From positions 744,001 through 808,000 of the forward strand of contig NZ_AP017470.1 of the NCBI RefSeq assembly GCF_016592575.1: DNA of 64,000 nucleotides. The letters run 5' to 3'. Position 1 is the stretch's first letter. Every line of letters starts with the position of its first letter. This DNA is from Thermotomaculum hydrothermale. Lineage in GTDB: Bacteria; Acidobacteriota; Holophagae; Thermotomaculales; Thermotomaculaceae. Below are positions 8,557 to 17,206 of this stretch, one piece after another. Position numbers and translations under genes: made by a program. The notes under the pieces were generated by a model, which saw nothing but the letters and a program-made list of their open reading frames with translations, did not search any database and had not been told where the DNA came from.

Positions 8557-9333
8557 ATGGAACAGGAGCAGAAGTCTGAAGAAAATAAGAACGATTTGGA
8601 AAAAGAAAGTAGCTCTTTAAATTTAAGTGATTATGTAGAAGATATTCTACGTCAAATTAAAGAAGTAGAAAAAAAAATTTTAAACTTTGAGCAGGTAAAG
8701 GAATATAAAAGTTCTGACTATATAAACAAGACGATTGCGGATTTTAAAACAAAAATAAATGCTTTTAGTAATTATTGTAAAAGTTTATCTTTTCAAATAA
8801 ATGAATTGGCAGAGAGTGAAGAGTGGAATGAGTTAATAAACCTTTCTGATAAATTGGAGTTGTTGGGGCAAAAAATAGAACAATTTATTGGTTTATTTTC
8901 AGGACGGAAGCAGGTAAATCAGGATTTTCTTAAAAAAATTGATTTTATCATTATGAATGAGGCTATCAAAAATGAAATGGTAAGCCATATTTTTGAAATG
9001 CTAAATAGAGGAGAATCTAAAGATAAGTTAATGATAGCCTCCCTTGAATTTGTTTACTTTTTGAAAGAGATAGAAAGTGATGAAACTCTTAATGAATTAA
9101 AAGAGTTGAAAAACCTTTTGCTTACAACAGAAAAAGAGGAAGCGAATATCAGGCATTTTCTGGAAAAGCTTTCAGAGAAAATGGATGGTTTTTCTAAAGC
9201 TGTAAATTTGCCTGTACAAAAATTACAGGAATTGAAAAAAACAACAGTGGAAATACAATCAAAACTTTCTGAAATAGTTAATGAAATAGAAGAGAGAAAT
9301 AAAGAGATTGAGGAAAATTTAGAAGGAAAATAA
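8557..9333 (+). CDS. Soluble coiled-coil protein, unknown
   Basis: A 258-residue, strongly charged (Glu/Lys) protein with no signal peptide or membrane helix. Heptad-like Leu/Ile spacing covers about residues 25-120 and 165-255, so it should form long coiled coils in the cytoplasm. A GGAGGT ribosome site precedes ATG 8557. It lies between the 7-TM gene and the DnaC-like ATPase, whose start is 3 bases after this stop, so translation is probably coupled. No family recognised. A structural or partner protein for one of its neighbours is the simplest guess. Confidence 0.55.
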   Translation: MEQEQKSEENKNDLEKESSSLNLSDYVEDILRQIKEVEKKILNFEQVKEYKSSDYINKTIADFKTKINAFSNYCKSLSFQINELAESEEWNELINLSDKLELLGQKIEQFIGLFSGRKQVNQDFLKKIDFIIMNEAIKNEMVSHIFEMLNRGESKDKLMIASLEFVYFLKEIESDETLNELKELKNLLLTTEKEEANIRHFLEKLSEKMDGFSKAVNLPVQKLQELKKTTVEIQSKLSEIVNEIEERNKEIEENLEGK

Positions 9334-9336
9334 TAA

Positions 9337-10062
9337 ATGTCAGAACAATTCAAGTGTTTAAAGTGCAATAATACAGGGTGGATTTTATTTAAAGACGAGC
9401 AGGGATATCAAATTGCAAAGCCCTGCGATTGTGAATATGGAATAACTTCTACCTTGAGAAGAATAGGAATACCTGAAAAATACTTAAAGTGTAGTTTTGA
9501 GAATTTTAAAATAAATATTCCCAAAGCTATTGGGCTAAAACAGGCCAAAACCCTTTTATACGATTATGTACAACTTGAATTATTTAAATCAAAAAAACAG
9601 AGCTTTTTAATAAAAGGGACAGTTGGTTCAGGAAAAACCCATTTGTGTGCTGCTGTTGTTAGAGAGCTTGTAAAAAAGGGCTATTATAATATTTATTTTG
9701 TTGATTTTAAAGAGCTGTTAGATGAGATTAAGTCCACCTTTTCATATGCCTCGGATTTAAGCGAAGCTGATATTTTATTTCCTGTGTTAAATGCTGGGTT
9801 ATTGATTATTGATGATTTGGGCTCTGAAAGAAATACTGAATGGAGTGAGGATGTATTTGCAAGAATACTCAATTACAGGTACAATAGAGACTTGCCTGTT
9901 ATAATTACAACAAATTACTTTGACAGGCAAATACCAAATGCTTTGACAGAGGAGACCCTTGAAGAGAGAGTAGGTATCAGAATGCGTTCAAGGTTATATG
10001 AGATGTGCAGGGATATTGAGATAATAGCTCCTGATTTTAGAATGTTAAAGAATAAAATATGA
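9337..10062 (+). CDS. DnaC/DnaI-like AAA+ ATPase (possible helicase loader)
   Basis: The 241-residue product has an N-terminal zinc-binding segment (C-L-K-C at 7-10 and C-D-C at 30-32) and an AAA+ domain with Walker A GTVGSGKTH (about 94-102) and Walker B LLIIDDLGSE, followed by the sensor-1-like I-I-T-T-N. Zinc knuckle plus small AAA+ domain is typical of DnaC, DnaI and IstB-type ATPases; no transposase lies nearby, so a chromosomal helicase loader fits better than IstB. The stop overlaps an unused ATG at 10059, and proS starts at 10074. Place in the PATAN cluster may be chance or may show a wider role. Confidence 0.72.
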   Translation: MSEQFKCLKCNNTGWILFKDEQGYQIAKPCDCEYGITSTLRRIGIPEKYLKCSFENFKINIPKAIGLKQAKTLLYDYVQLELFKSKKQSFLIKGTVGSGKTHLCAAVVRELVKKGYYNIYFVDFKELLDEIKSTFSYASDLSEADILFPVLNAGLLIIDDLGSERNTEWSEDVFARILNYRYNRDLPVIITTNYFDRQIPNALTEETLEERVGIRMRSRLYEMCRDIEIIAPDFRMLKNKI

Positions 10063-10073
10063 AGGAGAGTTGT

Positions 10074-11807
10074 ATGAGGTTTTCAAGGTATTTTCTCTAT
10101 ACTTTAAAGGAAAATCCAAAAGAAGCGGAAACAGTAAGCCACAGGCTGATGCTAAGGGCATGTATGATTAAAAAACTTGCATCAGGTATTTATTCATACC
10201 TTCCATTGGGATACAGAGTAATAAAAAAGATTGAAAATATAATTAGGGAAGAACTGGATAAAGAGGGTTGTATTGAACTATTAATGCCTGCTGTTCAGCC
10301 TGCAGAATTGTGGCAGGAAAGTGGGAGATGGGATTATTATGGAAAAGAATTATTAAGGTTTAAAGATAGAAAAAATGGTGATTTTTGTCTGGGGCCAACA
10401 CATGAAGAGGTAATAACAGACATTGTTAGAAAAGAGTTAAGGTCATACAAGCAATTGCCTTTAAACCTTTATCAAATACAGTCTAAATTCAGGGATGAAA
10501 TAAGGCCTCGTTACGGTTTGATGAGGGGAAGAGAATTTATCATGAAGGATGCATACTCATTTGATGTTGATGATGAATCCTGTGATAAGTCATACTGGCA
10601 AATGTATGATGCCTATACAAGGATTTTTAAGAGATGTGGCCTTAAATTCAGGGCTGTTGAGGCTGATTCAGGAGCGATAGGGGGTAATTATACCCATGAA
10701 TTTCATGTTCTTGCTGAAACAGGTGAAGATACAGTATTAAGCTGTAATAATTGTTCTTACACGGCAAATATTGAAAAGGCTGAATGCCTTAAACCTGAAA
10801 AGGTTAACGACAACATTGAAATGAAACCTCTTGAAAAAGTTGAGACTCCCAATAAAAAAAGTGTTGAAGAAGTGTCTGAATTTCTTGGTGTGAAACCATC
10901 AGACCTTGTTAAGACAATGATTTTTAAACTTGAAGATGGAAGTGCAATCGCTGTTCTTGTAAGAGGTGATTACGAAGTTAACGAAGTAAAAGTTAAAAAT
11001 CATTTAGGAGTGGCAATTCTTGAACTTGCTGACGAAGAGACAATAGAAAATGTAACAGGTGGCCCCTCTGGGTTTTCAGGACCTATTGGTTTGAAAATTC
11101 CTGTTTATGCAGATTATTCGGTGCTTAATATGAATAATTTTGTTGTTGGGGCAAATGAGAAAGATATGCATTTTATAAATGTTAATTTAGGAAGAGATTT
11201 TGAGGTTAAGGAATTTGCAGATTTAAGGCTTGCAGTGGAAGGCGAAACCTGCCCAAGGTGCAAAAAGGGCACTTATGAGCAGTTTAAGGGAATAGAGGTT
11301 GGACAGGTGTTTAAATTAGGTACAAAATACTCAAAAGCAATGAATTGTACATTTCTTGACGAAAACGGCAAGGAAAGGTATGCAGTTATGGGTTGTTATG
11401 GAATAGGTGTGGGAAGAACCGCCGCAGCTGCTATTGAACAAAATCATGATGAAAACGGTATAATCTGGCCTGTGAATATAGCTCCTTTCCAGGTTATCCT
11501 TTTAAACCTTGAAGTTAAAGACAAAGAGTTTACTGAAAAGATTGATAAATTATACCAAAATCTTTTAGAGGAAGGGTTTGAAGTGTTATATGACGATAGG
11601 GATGTAAGACCTGGTTTTAAATTTAAAGATGCAGACTTAATAGGCATACCTGTTCAAATTATTGCAGGCAAAAAAACCATGGCAGAAGGTTTGCTCGAAT
11701 TGAAGGTTAGAAGGACAGGAGAGAGAATTAAAGTTAAACCAGAAGAATTAATTGAAAAAACAAGAGAAATACTTGAAAATTTAAGAATTGAAGAAGAAAA
11801 TAGGTAA
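10074..11807 (+). CDS. proS: Prolyl-tRNA synthetase (bacterial type with editing domain)
   Basis: Charges tRNA-Pro with proline. The N-terminus (MRFSRYFLYTLKENP) aligns with E. coli ProS from its first residue, which together with AAGGAG 6 bases upstream places the start at 10074 rather than the in-frame ATG at 10059. Class II motifs are visible (LGPTHEEVITD; FRDEIRPR; the GCYGIGVGR motif near the end of the catalytic core). Residues about 220-395 form the YbaK-like editing insertion that clears Ala-tRNA-Pro, and the anticodon-binding domain closes the 577-residue protein. The gene is 12 bases ahead of a Nudix hydrolase gene. Confidence 0.96.
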   Translation: MRFSRYFLYTLKENPKEAETVSHRLMLRACMIKKLASGIYSYLPLGYRVIKKIENIIREELDKEGCIELLMPAVQPAELWQESGRWDYYGKELLRFKDRKNGDFCLGPTHEEVITDIVRKELRSYKQLPLNLYQIQSKFRDEIRPRYGLMRGREFIMKDAYSFDVDDESCDKSYWQMYDAYTRIFKRCGLKFRAVEADSGAIGGNYTHEFHVLAETGEDTVLSCNNCSYTANIEKAECLKPEKVNDNIEMKPLEKVETPNKKSVEEVSEFLGVKPSDLVKTMIFKLEDGSAIAVLVRGDYEVNEVKVKNHLGVAILELADEETIENVTGGPSGFSGPIGLKIPVYADYSVLNMNNFVVGANEKDMHFINVNLGRDFEVKEFADLRLAVEGETCPRCKKGTYEQFKGIEVGQVFKLGTKYSKAMNCTFLDENGKERYAVMGCYGIGVGRTAAAAIEQNHDENGIIWPVNIAPFQVILLNLEVKDKEFTEKIDKLYQNLLEEGFEVLYDDRDVRPGFKFKDADLIGIPVQIIAGKKTMAEGLLELKVRRTGERIKVKPEELIEKTREILENLRIEEENR

Positions 11808-11819
11808 AAGAGTAATTTA

Positions 11820-12281
11820 ATGAAATATGAGTTTGTTGTTAATGTGTTTGTTTTCAACAAAGATGGTACAGCGTTAGCTTTTATCAAAAGGGAAAAGAAG
11901 CCATTTGTCGGTTTTTATCTCCCGCCTGGAGGCCATATAGAAGAGGGAGAGCACCCTATTCATGCAGCCGTCAGGGAAGTTAAGGAAGAAACAGGGTTAG
12001 ATGTTGAAATTATTGATTTCAGGCCGGGGATTCCTATTGTACTTGATGCAACAACGGTGAGAATACCTTCACCTCTTCATGTTCAGATTGAATACATTGA
12101 TCAAAATCATAAGCATATAGATTTTATTTTTGTTGCAGAGGTGATTGGTGATGATAAACTTTCAGATGAGTTTAAGGGAAAGGTAAAATGGTTTCATTAT
12201 AATGAGATAAAAGGGAAAAAGATGCCTAAAAATGTGAAAGATGTGGCTAATTTTCTTTTTAGATGGAGGAGAGGTGAATAA
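11820..12281 (+). CDS. Nudix hydrolase
   Basis: A 153-residue protein with a perfect Nudix box (G-x5-E-x7-REVKEETGL, about residues 38-60). Such enzymes cleave nucleoside diphosphates linked to another group, using Mg2+ bound by the box glutamates. The substrate cannot be read from the sequence. The stop overlaps the hslV start by one base (TAATG), so the two are translationally coupled, and it follows proS by 12 bases. A housecleaning role (removal of damaged nucleotides) is a family-level guess. Confidence 0.85.
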   Translation: MKYEFVVNVFVFNKDGTALAFIKREKKPFVGFYLPPGGHIEEGEHPIHAAVREVKEETGLDVEIIDFRPGIPIVLDATTVRIPSPLHVQIEYIDQNHKHIDFIFVAEVIGDDKLSDEFKGKVKWFHYNEIKGKKMPKNVKDVANFLFRWRRGE

Positions 12282-12808
12282 TGTTTAAAGGTACAACAAT
12301 CCTTTTCGTAAAAAAAGATGGTAAAAGTGTAATTATAGGAGATGGGCAGGTTACTCTCGGAAATACTGTCTTAAAGCATAAGGCAAAAAAGGTGAGGAAA
12401 ATATATAAAGATAAGATTGTGGTTGGTTTTGCTGGTTCGACTGCAGATGCTTTTACATTGTTTTCAAGGCTTGAATCAAAATTAGAGCAATTTTCTGGAA
12501 ATTTAGAAAGGGCTGTTATTGAACTTGCAAAAGATTGGAGAACAGATAAGTATTTGAGAAGGCTTGAGGCAATGATGATTGTGACAAATGGTGAAAAGGT
12601 ATACCTTCTTTCAGGAGTAGGGGATGTGGTGGAGCCTGACATACCAGTTGTTGCAATAGGTTCAGGGGGCCCTTATGCTTATGCTGCTGCTAAGGCTTTA
12701 TATGAAAATACAAGCCTGTCTGCAAAAGAGATTGCTGAAAAGGCAATGGAGATTGCTGGAGACATTTGCATATACACCAATAAAAATTTTACTATTGAAA
12801 CTATTTAA
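12281..12808 (+). CDS. hslV: HslV peptidase (ClpQ), proteasome-like protease subunit
   Basis: The product (175 aa) carries the whole HslV core: [45 protein letters not shown] and the end motif GDICIYTN. The catalytic Thr is residue 5, so a four-residue propeptide (M-F-K-G) must be removed, as in Thermotoga and unlike E. coli, where Thr follows Met. HslV forms a double hexamer that degrades proteins unfolded by the HslU ATPase. The usual partner hslU is not next door: the following gene encodes a TPR protein. The start overlaps the Nudix stop (TAATG). Confidence 0.96.
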   Translation: MFKGTTILFVKKDGKSVIIGDGQVTLGNTVLKHKAKKVRKIYKDKIVVGFAGSTADAFTLFSRLESKLEQFSGNLERAVIELAKDWRTDKYLRRLEAMMIVTNGEKVYLLSGVGDVVEPDIPVVAIGSGGPYAYAAAKALYENTSLSAKEIAEKAMEIAGDICIYTNKNFTIETI

Positions 12809-12841
12809 CTGTTGTATAATAAGGTTAAAATTAAAGGCTAA

Positions 12842-14455
12842 ATGAGGTTAGCAATGAAAGATGTATTTATAAGTGATTATGCATTACGGGAATTAATAGA
12901 AAAGGTAAATAAAAATCCAAACTCTGAAACCTATACTGAACTTGCAAAGTTTTATAATTACCGTTCTTACTATAATAAGGCTATTAATGCAGCAAAGAAA
13001 GCAATCGAGTTTAACAGGTTTAATTTTGACGCATGGTTTGAGCTGATTATGGCTTCTGGTTTTAAAAGTGATGCTGATTTGAACCAGATTAAAGAGGAAC
13101 TTGAAAAAATATATGACTTTTTAGAGCTTAAAGAAGAGGTTAGCGATGCTATATACAGGGTGTTAGCTTTTATTAACTACTTTCTTGAAAATGATGGTGT
13201 GGCAATAAGTTTAATTAACAAAGCAATTGAAATAAATCCTGAGCATAGTGTTAATTATGAAATTTATGGTTACATACTACACGCAATAGGTGATGTCAAA
13301 AAGGCATTAGAAACTTTTGGAAAGGCCATATTTCACAATCCTGAAAGTTTCAGGGTTTTGAGAATGATAGCCAAATGTTATTTTGATTTAGGGGAAAGTG
13401 AGAAAGCGAAATTAAAGGTTGAAGAATCTCTAAGGCTTGAACCTTTTTTTATTGCATCCTGGCACCTTTTAGGTGAAATATATCTCTCAATAGGTGATTT
13501 TGTTAAGGGAACTCAAGCACTTGCAAAAGCAATTTCTATTAACCCTGAAGACTGGTCATCTTATTTTATATTAGGGGAGTATTACCTCTCTGAAAAAGAG
13601 TATGACAGTGCCATTGCTGAAATGAAAAAGATAGAAAGAATAATGGGAGATAAAGACCCAATTATTATTGCAGAAGTTAACAATTTTATAGGCTATGTGT
13701 ACACCCAAAAAGGGGATGATAATGAAGCTATTAAACACTTTAACATTGCTATTCAATACAATGAGGAGTATGCTTTACCATTTTACAATTTAGGAAAGAT
13801 AGAATCTGAGAGGGGCAATTACAACAAGGCTATAAAATTTTACAAGGAAGCTATAAAAAGAGATAAATTTCATGTCCCTTCTTACACAGAGGCAGGATTT
13901 GCATATCTTAATCTGAAAAAAACAAAACAGGCAGAGAAATTTTTCTTAAAAGCGGTTGAATATGATGAGAATGAATATTGGGCTTACCTGGGATTAAGTG
14001 AGGTTGCAAGATTGGAAAAAAGGTTTGCTGACCAGCTTAAATATGTTGAAAAAGCACGCGAGATAAACCCTAAAGATAGCGAAATATGGAACTATGTTGG
14101 AATTGCCTACCAATGTAATAAAAATTTTAAAGCTGCTGAAGATGCCTATCTTGTATCTCTTGCAATAAATCCACTTAATAGAAAAGCAGCAAACAACCTT
14201 GCATATCTTTACGAAAAATTGATTACAAAAGCTGAAGATGAAGGAGAGAAAAGGAATTATACAAAACTTGCTATTGAAAGCTGGAAAGTTAGATTGCTTG
14301 CCTGCAGAGAGGCGGGGACTTCTATCAAAGGGGCTGTGAATCATTTAAGAAAGTTAGGTATGGAAAAAAGGGAAATTGATAATTTAATAAGGTTTGGAGA
14401 GATAGAAGAACTTCCTTTAATAAAAGTAATTGCAAAAGAAATCGTAATTGATTGA
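12842..14455 (+). CDS. Large TPR protein
   Basis: A 537-residue cytoplasmic protein made of about twelve TPR-type helix pairs (for example A-I-E-I-N-P-E-H, Y-N-L-G-K-I-E-S-E-R-G-N-Y) with no signal peptide or membrane helix, ending in a short helical cap. TPR arrays bind other proteins; the partner is unknown. Two starts are possible: ATG 12842 and ATG 12854, the latter with GAGGT just upstream, giving 533 residues. TATAAT at 12815-12820, in the 33-base gap after hslV, may be a -10 element of its own promoter. The gene is followed by a 108-base gap before accA. Confidence 0.75.
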   Translation: MRLAMKDVFISDYALRELIEKVNKNPNSETYTELAKFYNYRSYYNKAINAAKKAIEFNRFNFDAWFELIMASGFKSDADLNQIKEELEKIYDFLELKEEVSDAIYRVLAFINYFLENDGVAISLINKAIEINPEHSVNYEIYGYILHAIGDVKKALETFGKAIFHNPESFRVLRMIAKCYFDLGESEKAKLKVEESLRLEPFFIASWHLLGEIYLSIGDFVKGTQALAKAISINPEDWSSYFILGEYYLSEKEYDSAIAEMKKIERIMGDKDPIIIAEVNNFIGYVYTQKGDDNEAIKHFNIAIQYNEEYALPFYNLGKIESERGNYNKAIKFYKEAIKRDKFHVPSYTEAGFAYLNLKKTKQAEKFFLKAVEYDENEYWAYLGLSEVARLEKRFADQLKYVEKAREINPKDSEIWNYVGIAYQCNKNFKAAEDAYLVSLAINPLNRKAANNLAYLYEKLITKAEDEGEKRNYTKLAIESWKVRLLACREAGTSIKGAVNHLRKLGMEKREIDNLIRFGEIEELPLIKVIAKEIVID

Positions 14456-14505
14456 AAATAAATAAGAAACTCATTAACTATAAATTTATTCTTCCCTCCA
14501 TAAGG

Positions 14506-14533
14506 TTGACATAATTCTATATTTTTGTAAAAA
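14506..14533 (+). promoter_or_regulatory. Candidate promoter of the accA-recJ-lpt-rpoN-PTS run
   Basis: A perfect -35 hexamer TTGACA (14506-14511), a 16-base spacer and a weak -10, TAAAAA (14528-14533), lie about 30 bases before the accA ATG. No other promoter-like site is obvious until ptsI ends. Confidence 0.5.
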
Positions 14534-14563
14534 TCTAATAAGATTGAAAATAGAGGTGTAGAT

Positions 14564-15511
14564 ATGGGTTTATATTTTTTGCCTTTTGAAAAAGAATTGG
14601 TAAACTACCACAAAAAACTTGAGACAGCAGAAACTTTCGGAAAAGAGAATGAGATAAAAGAAATTAAAGCCAAAATAGAAGAATTAAGAAAAAAGATATA
14701 CAAAAATCTTGATGAATGGCAGATAGCCCTGGTGGCAAGGCATCCAAATAGGCCTTATTTTTTAGACTATGTTGAAAGAATTTTTTCCGATTTTATTGAA
14801 TTACACGGTGACAGAAATTTTGGAGATGATAAAGCTATTGTTGGTGGTTTTGCCTTTCTGGATGATATTCCAGTTTGTATTATAGGACAGCAAAAAGGGA
14901 GAGACACTAAAGAGAAGATATACAGAAATTTTGGAATGCCAAAGCCAGAAGGATATCGTAAGGCTTTAAGGATAATGAAGATGGCGGAAAAATTCAAGAG
15001 GCCAATAATAACTTTTGTAGATACGCCCGGCGCATATCCAGGAATTGACGCAGAGGAGAGGGGGCAGGCCGAGGCTATTGCAAGGAATTTGCTTGAAATG
15101 TCTAAATTAAGAGTTCCTGTAATAACAGTAATAATAGGAGAAGGTGGAAGTGGTGGAGCCCTTGGAATTGCTGTTGCAAACAGGGTTTTAATGCTTGAAT
15201 ATTCAATTTATTCTGTCATTTCTCCTGAAGGATGTGCATCTATTTTGTGGAAGGATGCAGCAAAAGCTGACGAAGCGGCAAGGGCTTTAAAATTTACAGC
15301 CAATCATTTAAAAAAATATGGAATAGTAGACGAGATTGTCCCTGAGCCTATTGGTGGTGCTCATGTAGACTATGATAAAACAGCGGAGGTTTTAAAAGAA
15401 TATTTGTTGAAGAATCTTGAATCTTTAAACTCAGTACCTGTTCCTGAGATAGTGAACGATAGGTATTTGAGGTTCAGGAGGATAGGAGAATTTCAGGAAG
15501 TAAAAGCATGA
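14564..15511 (+). CDS. accA: Acetyl-CoA carboxylase carboxyltransferase subunit alpha
   Basis: AccA pairs with AccD to move the carboxyl group from biotin to acetyl-CoA, making malonyl-CoA for fatty acid synthesis. The 315-residue product has the family's N-terminal helical segment (L-E-T-A-E-T-F), the H-P-N-R-P and LHGDRNFGDD motifs, and the oxyanion-hole glycines in IGEGGSGGALG near residue 195. Length is normal. GAGGTG precedes ATG 14564. The stop overlaps the recJ start (ATGA). accD is not in the window. Confidence 0.96.
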   Translation: MGLYFLPFEKELVNYHKKLETAETFGKENEIKEIKAKIEELRKKIYKNLDEWQIALVARHPNRPYFLDYVERIFSDFIELHGDRNFGDDKAIVGGFAFLDDIPVCIIGQQKGRDTKEKIYRNFGMPKPEGYRKALRIMKMAEKFKRPIITFVDTPGAYPGIDAEERGQAEAIARNLLEMSKLRVPVITVIIGEGGSGGALGIAVANRVLMLEYSIYSVISPEGCASILWKDAAKADEAARALKFTANHLKKYGIVDEIVPEPIGGAHVDYDKTAEVLKEYLLKNLESLNSVPVPEIVNDRYLRFRRIGEFQEVKA

Positions 15512-17206
15512 AATACAAATGGCAGTTTACTGAGTACAACGAGGAAAATTTAAATGAAATAGTAAGGAAGCTCAATATCCCTGAATTTATTGGAAAACTT
15601 CTATGTATGAGAGGTATAGATACTGTTGAAAAAGCAGAAATTTTTTTCTTCGGCACAAAAGAAAATTTTAGAGACCCGGAGGGTTTGAAGGGAGTTAAAG
15701 AGGCTGTTTTAAGGATAGAAGAAGCTATAAAAAAAGGGGAAGAGATTGTAATTTACGGTGACTACGATGTTGATGGAATTACATCAATTGTTGTGCTAAA
15801 AAAATGTCCTTCAAAAACTTGGTGGGAAAGTAAGGTATGCCCTTCCCAATAGGTTTCAGGACGGCTATGGGGTGAAGGTTGAAAAAGTTGAAAAGGTTTA
15901 TCATGAAAAGCCTTTTTCATTGCTTATAACGGTTGACTGTGGAGTGAAAGCTAAGGATGAGATTAAGCAAATTCACGATATGGGTATAGATGTTATAATT
16001 ACAGACCATCATGAGCCTGATACAGAACTTCCTGAAGATGTTGTTGCAATAATAAACCCCAAAATCGAAGGTAGCGGATTTGAAAATGAGCCTCTGGCCG
16101 GAGTTGGAGTTGTTTTTAAACTTGTTCAGGCATTACAGAGGCATTTTAATGTAGAGCTTGACGAAGAGTTTGTTATTAAGCTTGTTTCTATTGGTACTGT
16201 AGCTGACCTTGTTCCTCTTATTGGGGAAAACAGAATTATAGTAAAAGAAGGGCTAAAAACAATAAGGGAAACAGAAACTAAAGAGCTTGAAGCAATTTTT
16301 AATAGTTGTCATATTGATAAAAAAAATCTTGCATGCATTGATATAAGTTACAAAATTGCCCCAAGAATTAATGCCCTTGGCAGACTTGGAGATGCAAGCT
16401 TTGCTATAGAACTATTTTCCCCCGAAAACAGAGAAAATATAAAAGAGTATGTGGATTATATGAATAGAAAAAATTATGAAAGACAAAAACTCGAGAAAAC
16501 CCTTGAAAAGTTAATTCAAGCTGATTTAGATGAGGAAAGTTTAATGAAGCAGAGGTTTTTGCTATTAAGGGGGGAAGATTGGCACAGAGGGGTAATAGGG
16601 ATTGTTGCTTCAAAGATTCAGAAAAAATATTATAGGCCTGTTGGAATTGTGAGTATAGAGAATGGTATAGGTTACGGTTCAATTAGAAGTATAGAAGGGA
16701 TAAATATTATTGAAATCCTTGATAATTTTAGAGATTTACTTGAAAATTACGGGGGTCACCATCAGGCTGCTGGAATTACTTTAAAAGCTGAAAATATTCC
16801 CATATTACACCAGAAAATAAATGAATACCTTTTTGAAAATTTTCCTGAGGATTTGTTTATTCCAAGGGTTAATATAGATTTTGAAATTGAACTTTCTCAA
16901 ATAAACGAGGAATTTTACAATTATTTAAATATGCTTGAACCTTTTGGAATAGGTAATCCCCAGCCAGTTTTTTTAAGCAGGGATGTGATTGTTGAAAGCG
17001 ATGTAGATATTCTCAGTGATAAACATATAAGGTTTTATGTTTCAGATGGATTGCACAAATTTGTTGTTATAGGATACAACAAGGCTAAGCAAGCGAAATA
17101 TTTAGAAAAATTTTGCTCAATGGATATAGTATACACTCTGGATAAAGTGAGATGGAATAACAGGGAATACTTTCAGTTAAATTTGATAGATTTTAAGGTT
17201 AGATGA
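15508..17206 (+). pseudogene. recJ: Single-strand exonuclease RecJ, frameshifted
   Basis: RecJ degrades single-stranded DNA 5' to 3' in repair and recombination. The gene is split by a one-base shift. The frame from 15508 gives the N-terminus with motif I (YGDYDVDG) and, past the break, runs out at a stop at 15850-15852. The next frame continues with LGGKVRYALPNRF, ITVDCG and DHHEPD, then the rest of RecJ to 17206. Dropping one A from the A7 tract at 15798-15804 joins the halves exactly (V-V-L-K-N-V-L-Q-K-L-G-G). Without repair both halves lack key motifs. The start overlaps accA (ATGA) and the end overlaps the LptC-like gene. Sequence error, true lesion and transcript slippage all remain possible. 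Confidence 0.85.

Noticed and set aside
9337-10062. IstB-type transposition helper
   Set aside because: No transposase or terminal repeats nearby; the ATPase lies among housekeeping genes.
15872-17206. Independent DHH phosphoesterase gene
   Set aside because: The sequence joins perfectly with the upstream recJ start after one base is dropped; GTG 15872 has no ribosome site.
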